Shown here: positions 42,643-53,181 of the stretch, in pieces
Layout: each line of letters begins with the position of its first letter
Position numbering within the stretch: position 1 is the stretch's first letter
Source: Aculops lycopersici
Lineage: Eukaryota > Arthropoda > Arachnida > Trombidiformes > Eriophyidae
Assembly: GCA_015350385.1 (NCBI GenBank)
Contig: WNKI01000001.1
Coordinates: forward strand, 6,177,472-6,241,471
Length of the DNA: 64,000 bases
Reading direction: 5' to 3'
Made by a program: the position numbers and the translations under genes
Notes under the pieces: generated by a model
The model's database searches: none
The model's input: the letters and a program-made list of their open reading frames with translations, nothing else
What the model was told of the DNA's origin: nothing

Positions 42643-43541
42643 TGGCCTTTTGTTTGAATAGGAACTTGGAATGGTCAGCAGGTTGAAGAAACAACCTGTT
42701 GACCGTGCCACCGCTTGGCTTGCATCGACACTGGCAGGCGGAAGGGAATAAGAACCAATCCATAAACAAGCCTCGGCTTGCATTGGGATCCTTCGGGTCG
42801 AGTACCAGCAACCTGTGCCACTTGTATTTTTGCTCGCAGCTGCAATCGGGCTGCGAATTGCACTTTGGTCTGGCGGTTGCGCTTGAGAGTCTGATGTTTG
42901 AATGGTTTTGGATTGTGAAATGAAAAGGGGCATGAGATGAGGTGAGGTTAGTGGTTGCCGACTTGATTAGCTTTCATACAGGTACTAGCGTATATATTCT
43001 TGCCTGATCGACCATTTCCATAAATCACAACTCTTTTTCAATTAGCCGCCGACTCCAACTTCATCAGCCAACTCAAAGAGCAGGATATGATCGCCCCTCA
43101 TGGAAGAAAAGAAAAACAATTAGCTAAAACTTACCTGGCGCAAGTCTCAACTTGAATTGCCTGTTGCATCAGCTCACTATTGACTATGGTTCGCAACTTG
43201 CCCTTGGCATTCGTTGCATAGTAAGGAGTTATAACCTCCATCTTCGAGGGACAAGCATCGACTGTCGTTTGTTCCATGGAATTTGGTCTATTTGAATGAT
43301 TATTTGGCGTGTTTCTCTTGAATCTACTATGAGCATTTCTTTCATTTGCATCTGCTATTACTATTGGCCTATCCGAATACTTGAACCAATAATCGGGATT
43401 TAGTCTCTCAGAGTAAATGATGTCAACTTCCTGTTGCTCTCCGTATGAATGGCTCGCCGCTGCCACTTGTTGAGCAACTGCTGAACATACCACAATGCAC
43501 AGGCAACTTAGCCATCTGATTTGAAGGAGTTTAATTTTCAT
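42602..43541 (-). CDS. spz-like: Spätzle-like cystine-knot ligand, two exons, chimeric C-terminus
   Basis: Spätzle proteins are secreted proligands of Toll receptors. Structure is complement(join(42602..42890,43135..43541)), 231 residues; an in-frame ATG at 43604 would add 21. The 244-bp intron has donor GCCAG|GTAAGT and acceptor CATCAG|A. Exon 1 encodes a signal peptide ([20 protein letters not shown]), a pro-region, a furin-type site RFKR, then [20 protein letters not shown] and IQVETCAR. Exon 2 continues [20 protein letters not shown], then [16 protein letters not shown]. Spacing and order of the eight cysteines, the QKYxxHRLL motif and the FxFPxxCxC ending are the Spätzle knot. The gene then runs about 36 codons on, and the last 13-20 are read from XKR pseudogene DNA, out of the XKR frame, until a stop at 42602. 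The native 3' end is therefore missing. Which Spätzle paralogue it is cannot be told. Confidence 0.87.
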
Positions 43542-45503
43542 TTTTGTCGTTAATTGAATGTGCATCCTTGTAACAGGTGGTTTGATCGTTGGAAACTCTG
43601 ACATTTGTATTTGATCTTCACTTGCTGAGGTCTCAACTCAAACTGAACACAATACAAACCAAAAGTCTTGAATTTGGACAACTTGTGGATCGACTTAGTA
43701 GCGTTGTTGTGATGCTGAGTGTGCTGAAGTGAGCAACTAACTCCAGTCGACCAGTTGAAGTTGGAAACTAGGGAGAGAAAAATCGGAAATTCATTCACCG
43801 ATTTCTCAGCGGTTCGGAGGTAAACGGAACACTTCACGACCAACTCACGAGTTTCTTCTCTAACTCTCGCTCTCTTCTGTCTCCTTGTTTCTAGCTTTTA
43901 ACTGACCAATCAAATCAGATTGGTCAACTGAACTGTTTGTGGCCGAAAAAAAATGAAAATGAGTGTGCCGCTAGTTCGTGACTGGATTCCAGCTCAAATT
44001 TGTGCTCCAACTTTGGCTCAGGTAACTCTCAAACGATTAACTCTCAATTGCTCTTATTGTTGATGAGTTGTGTGCTGTGTTTTGTTGTTCACTTCGGTAA
44101 CGAACGACGGACGTGCGCGATCGTTCGCTCTTTGGCTCGTGGGGCCGCCGGGCCGATGCTCACTTTGGTCGCTAAGATCCACAATTGGATCCAAAGTTTG
44201 GTGGTCAAAACACTACACTATCGAGAGGCAGACCACTTCAAGTTAAAATGCTTCAGGTGCTAACTCGAGTTTGACTTGGCGCCAAACTTCGTGCGCCACT
44301 CGATTGCTGCCTCCACTTCTATATAATAACAACTGACTGATGGTTTGAGTGTTTGTTTTGACTTGACTGGTCGTTTGCAGCGGTGCTCCAGTTTGCGCCG
44401 GCGAAGGAAGAGGAAGTCGCGCAACTTTGAACGCTGCAGGATAGCGGCACAAGCCATCATAGAACAAGGAAGTGGAAAGGACGTGCGCCAGGTGAACGAT
44501 GCCTAGTTTACCTGTGTGGCTTACCTGACCTACCAAAGCGACCTGTATTCATCTCGAGCGACTAACTCGACATCAACATGTGCACTCAAGGCCGACCATT
44601 AGCGCGCCGGAGGTCTCGAGTTTCTCATTCGATCTTCCACTCTCTTCCTATCCATTCCTCTACCTTTACCTTGACTTTCTCACTCACTCATTTACCTCTT
44701 GGGGTCAGCAAATTGACTGTTGTTGTTGCAGAAGTTGCTCTTGTCGTGATTTTCAAAGTCGCCAGTCTCAACCACTTCGACAGTCTGACCAAAACGAACG
44801 CCGGAATTTGCGCCAATGCCGCGGCGACTACCAAAAGGTTAGTGTCTTGCGGTTTCACCTGACAACCGAAACGACAATAATTCACTTAATCTTCGAGGCC
44901 CTCAAAAGTCTCTCACTGTGTCCACTTGAAATTGTTGTTTGTTTGTCCGTTGAATTGCCGCCGACTGCGTTAAATTTCTGCCGCCCTCCTATTGCTGGTC
45001 CCCCAAACCTGCCCTCGTTTTCCAAAGAAAGAGAAACCGCGAAACTCAATCGTGTCGCGCGCTGTCATTACCATCACATTGTATACTGCAAGCCAAACTG
45101 AGAGTACTCATCGAGCGGCAAACCCAATTTGGACAGGTGAGAGTAAAAGGAAGACGACGACATCAATGTCAGCAGCGGCAAGCAGCGAGTCAATTGTCGA
45201 TGTTCTCAGGTTGTCGCTATCGTCTTAAGAGACTCATGATGACCGGCAACGTTGATAGACTGCTCGCAGAATCAGGCAACGCTCCACTTACCTGTGACTG
45301 ACAATTCAACAGGTTGCTTCTCGTCTGTTCATTTCAAATGGGTCGATGGAAAGTCTTCCGTTGCCGATCAACGATTGAAATTCGAACAAATTTTTACTAA
45401 TGTCGGTCTCCTATGCGATGGATACAATTATCCAATGAATCATAGGTAGAGTGGAAAAATCATCACCTTTGTCGCAGTGTTACATTCGATTGCGCCCCCA
45501 ACC
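43542..45503. other. Spätzle-like 5' flank and unassigned DNA between duplicate copies
   Basis: About 2 kb with no supported gene. It contains the presumed promoter of the spätzle-like gene, a 9-bp inverted repeat (arms 43903-43911 and 43918-43926) and several short frames (44000-45230) without similarity. It ends exactly where homology to MTERF3 begins at 45504. Confidence 0.5.
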
Positions 45504-45999
45504 CTCTACCAAAACCCTTGATTTCAAGCTAGGACAACTTCAGGTAGAAATCAACCTGCCGGCCGATCTACTCAGTTCGAAGGTAGTCCAAGAGCCTACC
45601 ATTGTCTCTATACCACATGGACAATATATACTAGTGCAATTCGTTTTGGACAAAGAGTTCGGCTTTGAGCAATCCGAAATATATAGCATCTTAGATAAAC
45701 AGCCCAATATAATATCAATCCATAGGCCCGTTCTAATTGACAGATTAGATTTGGCACACAACACGCTGGGTATAAACCAGGCAATGATAGCAAGATACCC
45801 TAAGCTAATCACCGGTCCAGAGTTGGACATAAGATATCGGGGCTTATACTTGAAGAAACTGAAACGAGATCAATATGACCCACGCGAACCTCTGTATGTA
45901 CCACCATCCGCGTTATACAAACCAAGTGATGAAATATTCTGCAAACAGTATGCAAAGACAACACTCGACGACTACTTCAAGTTCATTAAATACTCTTAA
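45504..45999 (+). pseudogene. MTERF3 3' fragment (pseudogene)
   Basis: A copy of the last 165 codons of MTERF3 plus 11 bases of 3' flank. It has no promoter, no leader and no usable start: the open frame upstream begins with GTG, and the first conserved Met was changed to Lys. Four of five substitutions against the parent alter the protein (Phe to Ile, Arg to Ser, Met to Lys, Val to Ala), as expected for sequence without constraint. Confidence 0.92.
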
Positions 46000-48682
46000 C
46001 GAAATCTAAACCTACTCAAAAACTAATGTACCGAAGGCAATTGATTTAATTCTTTAATGTTATTACTAAAATTGAGTATATTGCAAAAGTTTCTCCTTGT
46101 TTCTGCTACTGTTTCTTTCTCTCGTCACATTGATTTGTCGTCAAAGTTTATGTATGGCAACTTGTTGAGTTGATTGTAGTCGGTTGAGTAGGGTAAAAAT
46201 GCTTGTGTCAACTAGATTCTTCAACCACCTGTATTTCTTCAATCACTTCCTTTTGGTCTGTCAAGCGCTGGAATGAGTGTTTGCTAAGATCAGGTAACTT
46301 GAACACTCTAGCGCAAAACTCGAAATAGATACCCGAGGTTTCGGCCTCATTGTACAACTCGTCGGAGCGAGCAAAGTACTCAGTTAGATTTGGCTTACAA
46401 CAGATATACATGTAAATAAATAGGAATCCCATTACTGATGATAGACCAACCGAGCCGAGCAAATACCATTGTCCAGCAGTGGCATTTGATTCGGCGATGG
46501 AAAACCAAATTGCAGGAATCAATATAAAGTTCTCCGATAGAATTAGCACTAGGTACTTGAGTGGTCTTAAATGAAGCTTCAAGTTGAACATGATTGGCCA
46601 ATAAAATAGCGATGGAATAGCGAATAGGGTGAAGATTTGTGATACCAAAATGATATGCTGAGTGTAGGACCAAAGTGAGGTTACCTTGATATTACTTGTC
46701 GCCGACGGGTCGTCTGGTGCCGTCGATGTTTTCCTGAGGCCAGCCTCAAGTTCGATAGCTGAGCCACTTGTTGCTGGTTCAGGTGGTAAAACTTGGTCGC
46801 CGTTGCCCAGATCAACTTCGTCCCATTCACTCTCTTCGCTTTCGCCTGGCTTCTCGTTATGTGAGTCTATTGCTATATTGTAAATCCACAGAGTGATACC
46901 CAGAACATGACTCACGACGAGAGGCAACATAATCTGCCAGCCAATATGGACGAAAGCAAGTGCTATGACAACTATGCGAGCACCAAATAATGAGCCCCAG
47001 CCGAGCATTGATAGACCCAAAGTCAGAGGTCCATCATCGCGTCGTCTTACGGCAACCAATAAGGATGATACAACTGCTGACGAAACGATAAGTTGGCTGA
47101 CAATCAGAAGATCGCGACCGGATAGGACACCTGCTGGATTGATTTGGCCGATGGCTTGACTCAAGGTTTGTCCTGCTTGACTGATGGCTCCATCGGGTGC
47201 TTGCAAAGTGCCAATAGTCTGGCCACTAGATCCCAGGGCAGCGTTGAGATTTTGCACCGTGCTTGCGGTTACTAGACTCTCATTAGAATTCCAATGAAGA
47301 CCTAGAGTGTACACTTGCACGAGGATGGCCAAAAAGGCTGCATAAAAGTCTTGGAACCACTCGAGTCCATCGCTTCCGGTGCTAAGTCTCGATACCTCCT
47401 GTTGTTCGTATTGACTTGGACGTCGCCAGAGGCATGATCTCTCGATGAGATAGGCAAGCACGTCTACCTGACGCTTTAGCTGCCAGAATATAAACATGAT
47501 CCCATGTAGGAGCTGTTCACTGGCGCCTATGAAGACTCTTGTAGTTTCTCTATCTGGTAGTTGACCCAACTTGTCAATTTTAACCTTCTCCTTAAACTCC
47601 AGCTCTTCTTGCTGTTTCCGCCTTGAAACAGGTGTCGAGCTTCTTGTTAGCATGAGCCCTTGTGAAGCTTTGAGATTGGCTTGTGTCACTGTCGTTGCTG
47701 TTGATGGTGCAGGAGATGAACTACTGACAGATACAGGTGGTGCTGTTGTTGTCGGCGCCACCGAAGCCTCGACCTCGAGGACACCTGTTTGCGTGTCGTG
47801 AAATTGCTCGTTGTCTAATTGAGTCGGCGTCTGTCGGGCGGTAACAAGTCCATCTTGATCCTCTGTAGTGATTCTCGCCGTTGAGATGGGGCTCTGGGCG
47901 CCCCCAACAGGCGACTGGCTCATTAGTGCACGGCGAAGTTGATCCTCTTCTCGATCATTCCCACCCGCAAGGTTAGCACGGTGATCCTTAGATCGGTCAC
48001 TCTCACTAATTTCCGATGGTTTCAAGCTCAATTTCTTGAGGTCGATGATTGGCAGTGCAAGTTGGAGGTAACGAGTGATTCGGTAGATGGTAAATACAAT
48101 AGTTGGTAGGAACAGAGTTAAGGCCGAGATAAATAGATGGCCAGTTTGTCCTGTGATTGAGTACAATTTTGTTGCATTGTAATCTTCGTAAATTTTTCTA
48201 ATAAACAAGATCATCCGCAAAAAGGTCAATATCATTACTCGCTGAAACCACAGCCTGGTCCAAGCGTCGCCTTCGTAGAGAGACTCGCTGCTCTCGAATC
48301 TTGGGTAAGTCTGTGGCGGTTGTTGTGGTTTTGATGCCGAGTTGTCATTGGAATTTGTATCATCGACCTCCACTTCTCGTTTCAATTGTTGTTCATTTGC
48401 ATTCGGATTTTCTTTTTGCAAATTAAATCCTATCGGCGGCGGCCTCACGCCTCCTCTAACTCTCGTCTCGCCTGCTCCAAATGCAATGCCAACATTCGGA
48501 TAATATATTGCATCACCATCGCGTTCGCCATATAAATGGACATTTTTTTCACTTGCCTGGACAAGTGTCTCCCCAATAGGAGCCTCCTGTCGTTGTTGCT
48601 CTCTTGATTCTCGACTTCTTCGCCGAGTCTTCATCTGGATTCTATTGGCCATCCCGCTCAGCGTCTCTGCGGTCAGAGTGTT
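45504..48682. repeat. Right copy of the segmental duplication
   Basis: Same orientation as 41027-42642 and the fuller of the two. It keeps the complete 3' half of XKR and the 1.1 kb between MTERF3 and the XKR interior, but holds only the MTERF3 tail. Together the copies imply an ancestral order of full MTERF3 followed tail-to-tail by full XKR. Confidence 0.93.
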
Positions 48683-48706
48683 CAGCTTCTTGTTTAAATA
48701 ATCCAT
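46208..48706 (-). CDS. XK-related protein (XKR family)
   Basis: XKR proteins are multipass membrane proteins; some (XKR4/8/9) scramble phospholipids when cut by caspases. This one has 832 residues from the ATG at 48706. The frame is open 18 codons further only with non-ATG codons, and TTAG just before suggests a possible upstream exon. The N-terminal 130 residues are hydrophilic. Membrane segments begin at WFQRVMILTFLRMILFIRK and LFISALTLFLPTIVFTIYRI. The long Ser/Thr/Gln loop that follows is unusual for the family. Then come the conserved-type blocks with FIGASEQLLHGIMFIFWQLK and DGLEWFQDFYAAFLAILVQV, several more helices, a second acidic loop, and YTQHIILVSQ to KPNLTEYF. Length is well above the 400-650 usual for XKRs. 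The assignment rests on topology and scattered motifs, so it is good but not certain. Confidence 0.75.
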   Translation of the reverse strand: MDYLNKKLNTLTAETLSGMANRIQMKTRRRSRESREQQRQEAPIGETLVQASEKNVHLYGERDGDAIYYPNVGIAFGAGETRVRGGVRPPPIGFNLQKENPNANEQQLKREVEVDDTNSNDNSASKPQQPPQTYPRFESSESLYEGDAWTRLWFQRVMILTFLRMILFIRKIYEDYNATKLYSITGQTGHLFISALTLFLPTIVFTIYRITRYLQLALPIIDLKKLSLKPSEISESDRSKDHRANLAGGNDREEDQLRRALMSQSPVGGAQSPISTARITTEDQDGLVTARQTPTQLDNEQFHDTQTGVLEVEASVAPTTTAPPVSVSSSSPAPSTATTVTQANLKASQGLMLTRSSTPVSRRKQQEELEFKEKVKIDKLGQLPDRETTRVFIGASEQLLHGIMFIFWQLKRQVDVLAYLIERSCLWRRPSQYEQQEVSRLSTGSDGLEWFQDFYAAFLAILVQVYTLGLHWNSNESLVTASTVQNLNAALGSSGQTIGTLQAPDGAISQAGQTLSQAIGQINPAGVLSGRDLLIVSQLIVSSAVVSSLLVAVRRRDDGPLTLGLSMLGWGSLFGARIVVIALAFVHIGWQIMLPLVVSHVLGITLWIYNIAIDSHNEKPGESEESEWDEVDLGNGDQVLPPEPATSGSAIELEAGLRKTSTAPDDPSATSNIKVTSLWSYTQHIILVSQIFTLFAIPSLFYWPIMFNLKLHLRPLKYLVLILSENFILIPAIWFSIAESNATAGQWYLLGSVGLSSVMGFLFIYMYICCKPNLTEYFARSDELYNEAETSGIYFEFCARVFKLPDLSKHSFQRLTDQKEVIEEIQVVEESS

Positions 48707-48918
48707 CTTCGTCTTGTTGCTAAATGCTTTCTGCTGACCTTTTTCTAATACTAAATCCACCTAATGAGTATTTTGCACAAGTTATAGTGTGAAATAATTA
48801 TATACATCCCAACAATAATGTGAAATAGCCGACAGGTCGGCAGAGCCGTGTGTCAATAGTGGAGACGATAGCTGCAGATGGTCGAAATTCGCGAGCGCCC
48901 GGCACCACGCCCTTGAGT

Positions 48919-48949
48919 CTGCACTTGTTGCAACTTGCAACAAGTGCAG
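48919..48949. repeat. Perfect palindrome (15-bp arms, 1-nt centre)
   Basis: Arms 48919-48933 and 48935-48949 are exact reverse complements around a single C, built on the motif CTTGTTGCAA. Confidence 0.9.
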
Positions 48950-49170
48950 CAATCTGCCAGTCACTTTCTTATCTCGCTTCAAGGCTTTAGCTCACCACCA
49001 CTCGCCCACAAGATTTGAAGCGAGCGTGTTCTACAGTAACAAGTGGTGGCTTCTTCACGAATTGCGGAGGCGAGCGCCGGCCATGGTGGTCATGTGAAGC
49101 TAACAAGCCACCTGTGGGACTTTTGATTAGCTGTCGAAAGAATAGAAATCATTTATTTGATTATTGTATT

Positions 49171-49176
49171 TTTATT
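49171..49176 (-). terminator. Poly(A) signal of SRD5A3
   Basis: AATAAA on the minus strand about 90 bases past the stop; a second copy lies at 49152-49157. Confidence 0.5.
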
Positions 49177-49263
49177 TATATTGTTACATAATTAGTTATA
49201 TATTTATGTATATGTATATATATATATATATGTGATAAAAGGTAGTTTTTTTTGAAAATAATA

Positions 49264-50359
49264 CTATAGTACATATGGAATTATCGCCTTCCTAGACCTT
49301 GGGTAATCTTTGAATGTCTTCAGGTACCAGGAGTGGTTGAACATTCCAACAAAGATTTGGTTTGTAACAACAAACATGAACACCATCCACCATGTTGGAC
49401 TCTTGCCGCCCAAAACTATTGTTATGGCCAAATAGATCAAAATTTCAGCCATATAATGTGGACTTGAGACTAGATCGAACCATCTACCCTGTGGAATTGA
49501 ATGCTTTGTTGTATAAATGCGACCTGTTGTGTCTTTTCTTAGATTTGCTAATATTCTATGACTATCAAATTGAATGTATGAGGACCATAAGAATAGGGCA
49601 ACTCCAATCATGTGGCATGGTGTCAAGAATTCGAATGTGTTTGGCTTGATCCTCATGTAAGAGGCTGTAATTTAAGATTAGATTTGAGATTAAGTTAGTT
49701 GTTTGGCCCTCAATGGTGGCAAAATTTGATACACTGATAGAGGTATTAAGAATGAATCTCTACTTACATTGAGCGGTGAAACCTGGCGCCTCGGCTAACA
49801 TTGAGAGCCCAACTCCAATGTAAAACAGGTGACCAAACATGTAATGAATGATGTTCATTTGGGCATTGGAATAAACACTGACCATCTTACACTCGCACAA
49901 CCTTCTTGACACCTGTATGATCAGTAGTGACAAACCAATCATCACCGATTCGGGTGGAACTGAGGCAACTCGATGATAATTAATGGAAAAGTAATCAAAG
50001 TTTGCAAAGTAGTCCAAAACATCGCTAAATATCGAGGGGAGGGTGTTGCTGCTTTTGGTTTGTAGATTCTCTCCAAATAAATTTAGGTTAAAGTAGGTGT
50101 TGATCACTAGTGTTGCTAGTATGGTATAGAATAACAATGCAACCGAGTAAAAGTGATAAAAATACCTCTTTGGCATCTCAAGGAATTGTAACTTTTCATG
50201 TGAATCAGCTGACTTTCCATACTTGACCATCCGGTGGACAAAATTTGGTAATAAATCTGAGTAGTTGAGCACTAAAACACCGGAGACGCCCACAAGGATT
50301 GAGCCAATGGACCACTCCAACCAAAGGAGTGTATAAGAATCAAGAGTTGGGAGGGACAT
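49264..50359 (-). CDS. SRD5A3: Polyprenol reductase (SRD5A3 type), two exons
   Basis: SRD5A3 reduces polyprenol on the route to dolichol, the lipid carrier for N-glycosylation, in the ER membrane. Structure is complement(join(49264..49664,49768..50359)), 330 residues (human 318). The 103-bp intron has donor CAAT|GTAAGT and acceptor ATTACAG|CC. Splicing joins FTAQ to SSYMRIKPN in frame. Exon 1 holds several membrane segments and YGK then FLEMPKRYFYHFYSVALL. Exon 2 carries the steroid-reductase C-terminal fold: PQGRWFDLVSSPHYMAEILI (NADPH-binding family motif), TWWMVFMFVVTNQ, and an ending YPRSRKAIIPYVL equivalent to the family's YPKHRKAFLPF. The ATG at 50359 is the first in frame. The true 5-alpha reductases SRD5A1/2 fit less well. 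Confidence 0.94.
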
Positions 50360-50890
50360 TTTGAATCTGATTATTGGTATTGGTTTGATGTATAGATCTT
50401 TTTTGTGATGTTATGGATAACTTGATGTAAGAGTTGGGCTCTTAGAATATGAGTATGTGTCTTCTGGTTTTCTTTTGCTAGCTTGAGATTGAATAACTGT
50501 TTGCTTGTATGAATTAGATCACATAGTTTTGCGCTAGTGCTGTGTAGATAGGTATCACAAATAAGCTAATAGGAATACATTGGTTCATTAAATTAAATCA
50601 AGTTTCCATGTAAAACTTAGAGGTCAATTCGACCTAATACTCTAACCTGGCGACAGACACACAACTCTGCTAGTAGCCCAGGTGGCTGACCAACTGGCTC
50701 ACCTCTCTAACTTGACACTTGACGTCTAGTGACAATGAGCAATCAACTCGACGAACGATTCGAATCCAAATCAATCTCGACAAACAACACTGATGGTCGT
50801 GAATTTTTGATGGTTGCTCTGCTTTCCGGATACTCTCGCCCACTAACAAATCAGAAGTAACTGCTCACCAAGCGACGGCGGCAAAGACGG

Positions 50891-50914
50891 CGACGACGAC
50901 GACGACGACGACGA
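50891..50914. repeat. (CGA)8 microsatellite
   Basis: Eight CGA units. Similar runs occur at 51232-51249 (six units) and 58941-58970 (GAC, nine units). Confidence 0.95.
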
Positions 50915-52654
50915 GAACCTCGAAATTTCTCTTCTCGATGTCGTTGTTTTTTTTCGGTCACTTCAACTACTCGGCTGTACTGTGGGTAGCTAGTGACATT
51001 AGAACCAAAAGAGGAAGGCAACTGAGGGCGAACGAGAGGGACAGACAGAGAGTTGGGAAAAGGGAGAGCGAAACGAGAGCAGGAAGTTGCGCTGCAACTC
51101 TAGTCCGGTGGCGATCCGATCCGCTGCGCGTCATCATCATGGTTATCTCACGCGCCGACAACTACCTGTTGGCTGGATGGACACTTAAGCGACTGGATGT
51201 TTCGGTGCTTAGTCCTGCTGCTCGCATATCACGACGACGACGACGACGAGAGTAAAGGCTATATATTGGCGCCGCGGTGATGCTTGTTTTAGTGGTAGCA
51301 GGAGTAACGGCAACAACAGTACGAGCCGATGCTAAGCAGGCAGCCAACTGAGCAAGCAAAAATGAGAGAGTGGAAGGAGCTAATGAACACGAAGTTGCTT
51401 GCGAGTTGCTAGAAATGCTAAAGCTGGCGAGTGAGCAACCGATCAGTGAAAGTAGTAAACGGTAATTCCTCATCGGAGGCAACGAAGACGACGGCGCGTG
51501 GAGAAGAGCTAAATAAGGCGGCAGCGGCTAGCTCGACGACGGAATGAACAAACAGAAGTTGAAAAGTGTAAAGGAGAGAAAAACCGGTCAATGGAGTGAG
51601 AGCAACGGTATTTAATTCAGCATCCTCATGGCCGTAGGCTATCGCTGGCGAGCTAGCTCGCTGCTCTGGTCGACGAGTGGAGAGCGATTAGCGCGCAAGT
51701 TTGTCTGCGCTTCACAGGTGGTTGTCGTCTAGCTTGCTCGCTCGCTCAATGCGTAATGCTAGCCGGCTAGTTAGCTATGAAGAGTTACGACGCCGATCGG
51801 ACTCGCTCATCCTCATCGATCGCGCCAACCACCGGCGGCAGCAGTGGCGGCGGCGTCGACGACGCCGCCGGTGGTGGTGACTCCGATACAATCTCTTCTT
51901 CGCCACCGACCACTGCGGCTTAAAAACAGCCAAAGAGGGTGCGAGAGAGACTGAAAAGACGTCATAGTTGTCTTACTTTGCTTTCAGAGTCGCGGCTTGC
52001 TGGTTCGAAAGCATCGGTGGTGCAGAAAGTGGCCACTGGCCAGACAAAGGCGGGCAGGTTGGTAGGCGATAAGGTGGCGCCGGTGGTGAGATCATCGCTG
52101 TATCCACTTAGAGTTGAGAGTTTGCAACTAAATGCAGTTACACAAATCCAGTTTTCTTCACTCCATCCCTCTTCGGCTAAATCTTGGTGCAAACTAGAAG
52201 AAAAAATTGCTTATATATCTCTCCTCCAGCTTCCTTTTTCCTGATTCTAAAGACTCCAAGCCTCACGAGCCGTTTCCTAAATTAAGCGTCTAGCTCTCGC
52301 TGTCGAGGGAATGAGAGAGAGAGAGAGTGATGGTTTATACCTGCCCACTTTGTTCATGTGTATTTGTTTTCAATGATACCACGAAGCTCTGAAACAGTGA
52401 CCATTGCAACTCATGAAAGTATGTCTAGAAGTGACAACATTACTTTGACTCGTTGATGTCCATCGCCATTGCGGCTTGCCACCAACTAACTGGTAGATTT
52501 GCTGACATCATGTCAGCGATATCAAAAGAGAGAATATGAGAATCGAAATTTTTAAATCATCTTATGATTAGATTTGACGTCTCTCTCTCTCTCCCTTTCA
52601 ACTTGGTCTCAAACGGCTCCGTTTCGCTAAACTTTAGTGCAGGTATGGACCATT

Positions 52655-53160
52655 TCATACCACAGCTTGCCTATAGCTAGGATTGATAAGTTCTTGGATG
52701 AGCTCATGGTGGAGATTACTTGTGAGCTTGCCGATACGATCGAGTGCTTGATATCCAATTCCATTTATGACCAACAACTTGCAGGCATTGTAGCACCCCA
52801 AGGGAATGGAAATCTCCTTGTTGTTTGTCTGGGTCACTTCTAACGCTGGACCCAAAGCATTCACTAGCTTCGGCAATGCTCTTTGGCATGATTGGCAAGA
52901 GCCCTAATCTTTTCTAGTTTCTTCTCTAACCCACCATAAATCTGATGGGTGTCAAATTTACCTGAGGCTTGGTAGAGAAAAAGGGAACTGTATCGCCTCA
53001 CGGAGATGTGCCTCCTTTGAGCTCCAGAGGAGGCACATCTAGCGGATGAATCCAAGCTCATATTGCCGCACTTTCATGCCAATCCGCGATAAACTGCTCT
53101 GGTTGTGGTCACAATGGGCCAGTCGATGCTGAACTCGGCACCCCTGCGAATCGCTTCGTA
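52655..53160 (-). pseudogene. Protein-like relic of unrecognised origin
   Basis: Minus-strand sequence that reads like real protein but is broken across frames. Segments in order are ATYEAIRRGAEFSIDWPIV (about 53165-53100), GKFDTHQIYGGLEKKLEKIR (about 52970-52900) and, after a frame change near 52870, KLVNALGPALEVTQTNNKE followed by LLVINGIGYQALDRIGKLTS down to 52655. Stop codons separate the frames and no single ATG frame covers them. Composition and smooth amphipathic pattern suggest a decayed gene copy or unrecognised short exons. I cannot name the parent. Confidence 0.35.
53004..53040. repeat. Perfect inverted repeat (13-bp arms, 11-nt loop)
   Basis: Arms 53004-53016 and 53028-53040 (AGATGTGCCTCCT and its reverse complement). 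It lies inside the protein-like relic. Confidence 0.9.
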
Positions 53161-53181
53161 TGTTGCTTTCCTAAAATTTGT

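Larger units (their letters stand above)
48707..49263. other. Intergenic region between XKR and SRD5A3
   Basis: It includes the XKR 5' flank, a perfect palindrome at 48919-48949, a (TA)n run near 49213-49232 and the SRD5A3 3' flank. No gene is supported. Confidence 0.5.

Noticed and set aside
51162..51473. Signal-peptide-like frame on the minus strand
   Set aside because: No downstream exon or conserved domain; lies in repeat-rich 5' DNA.
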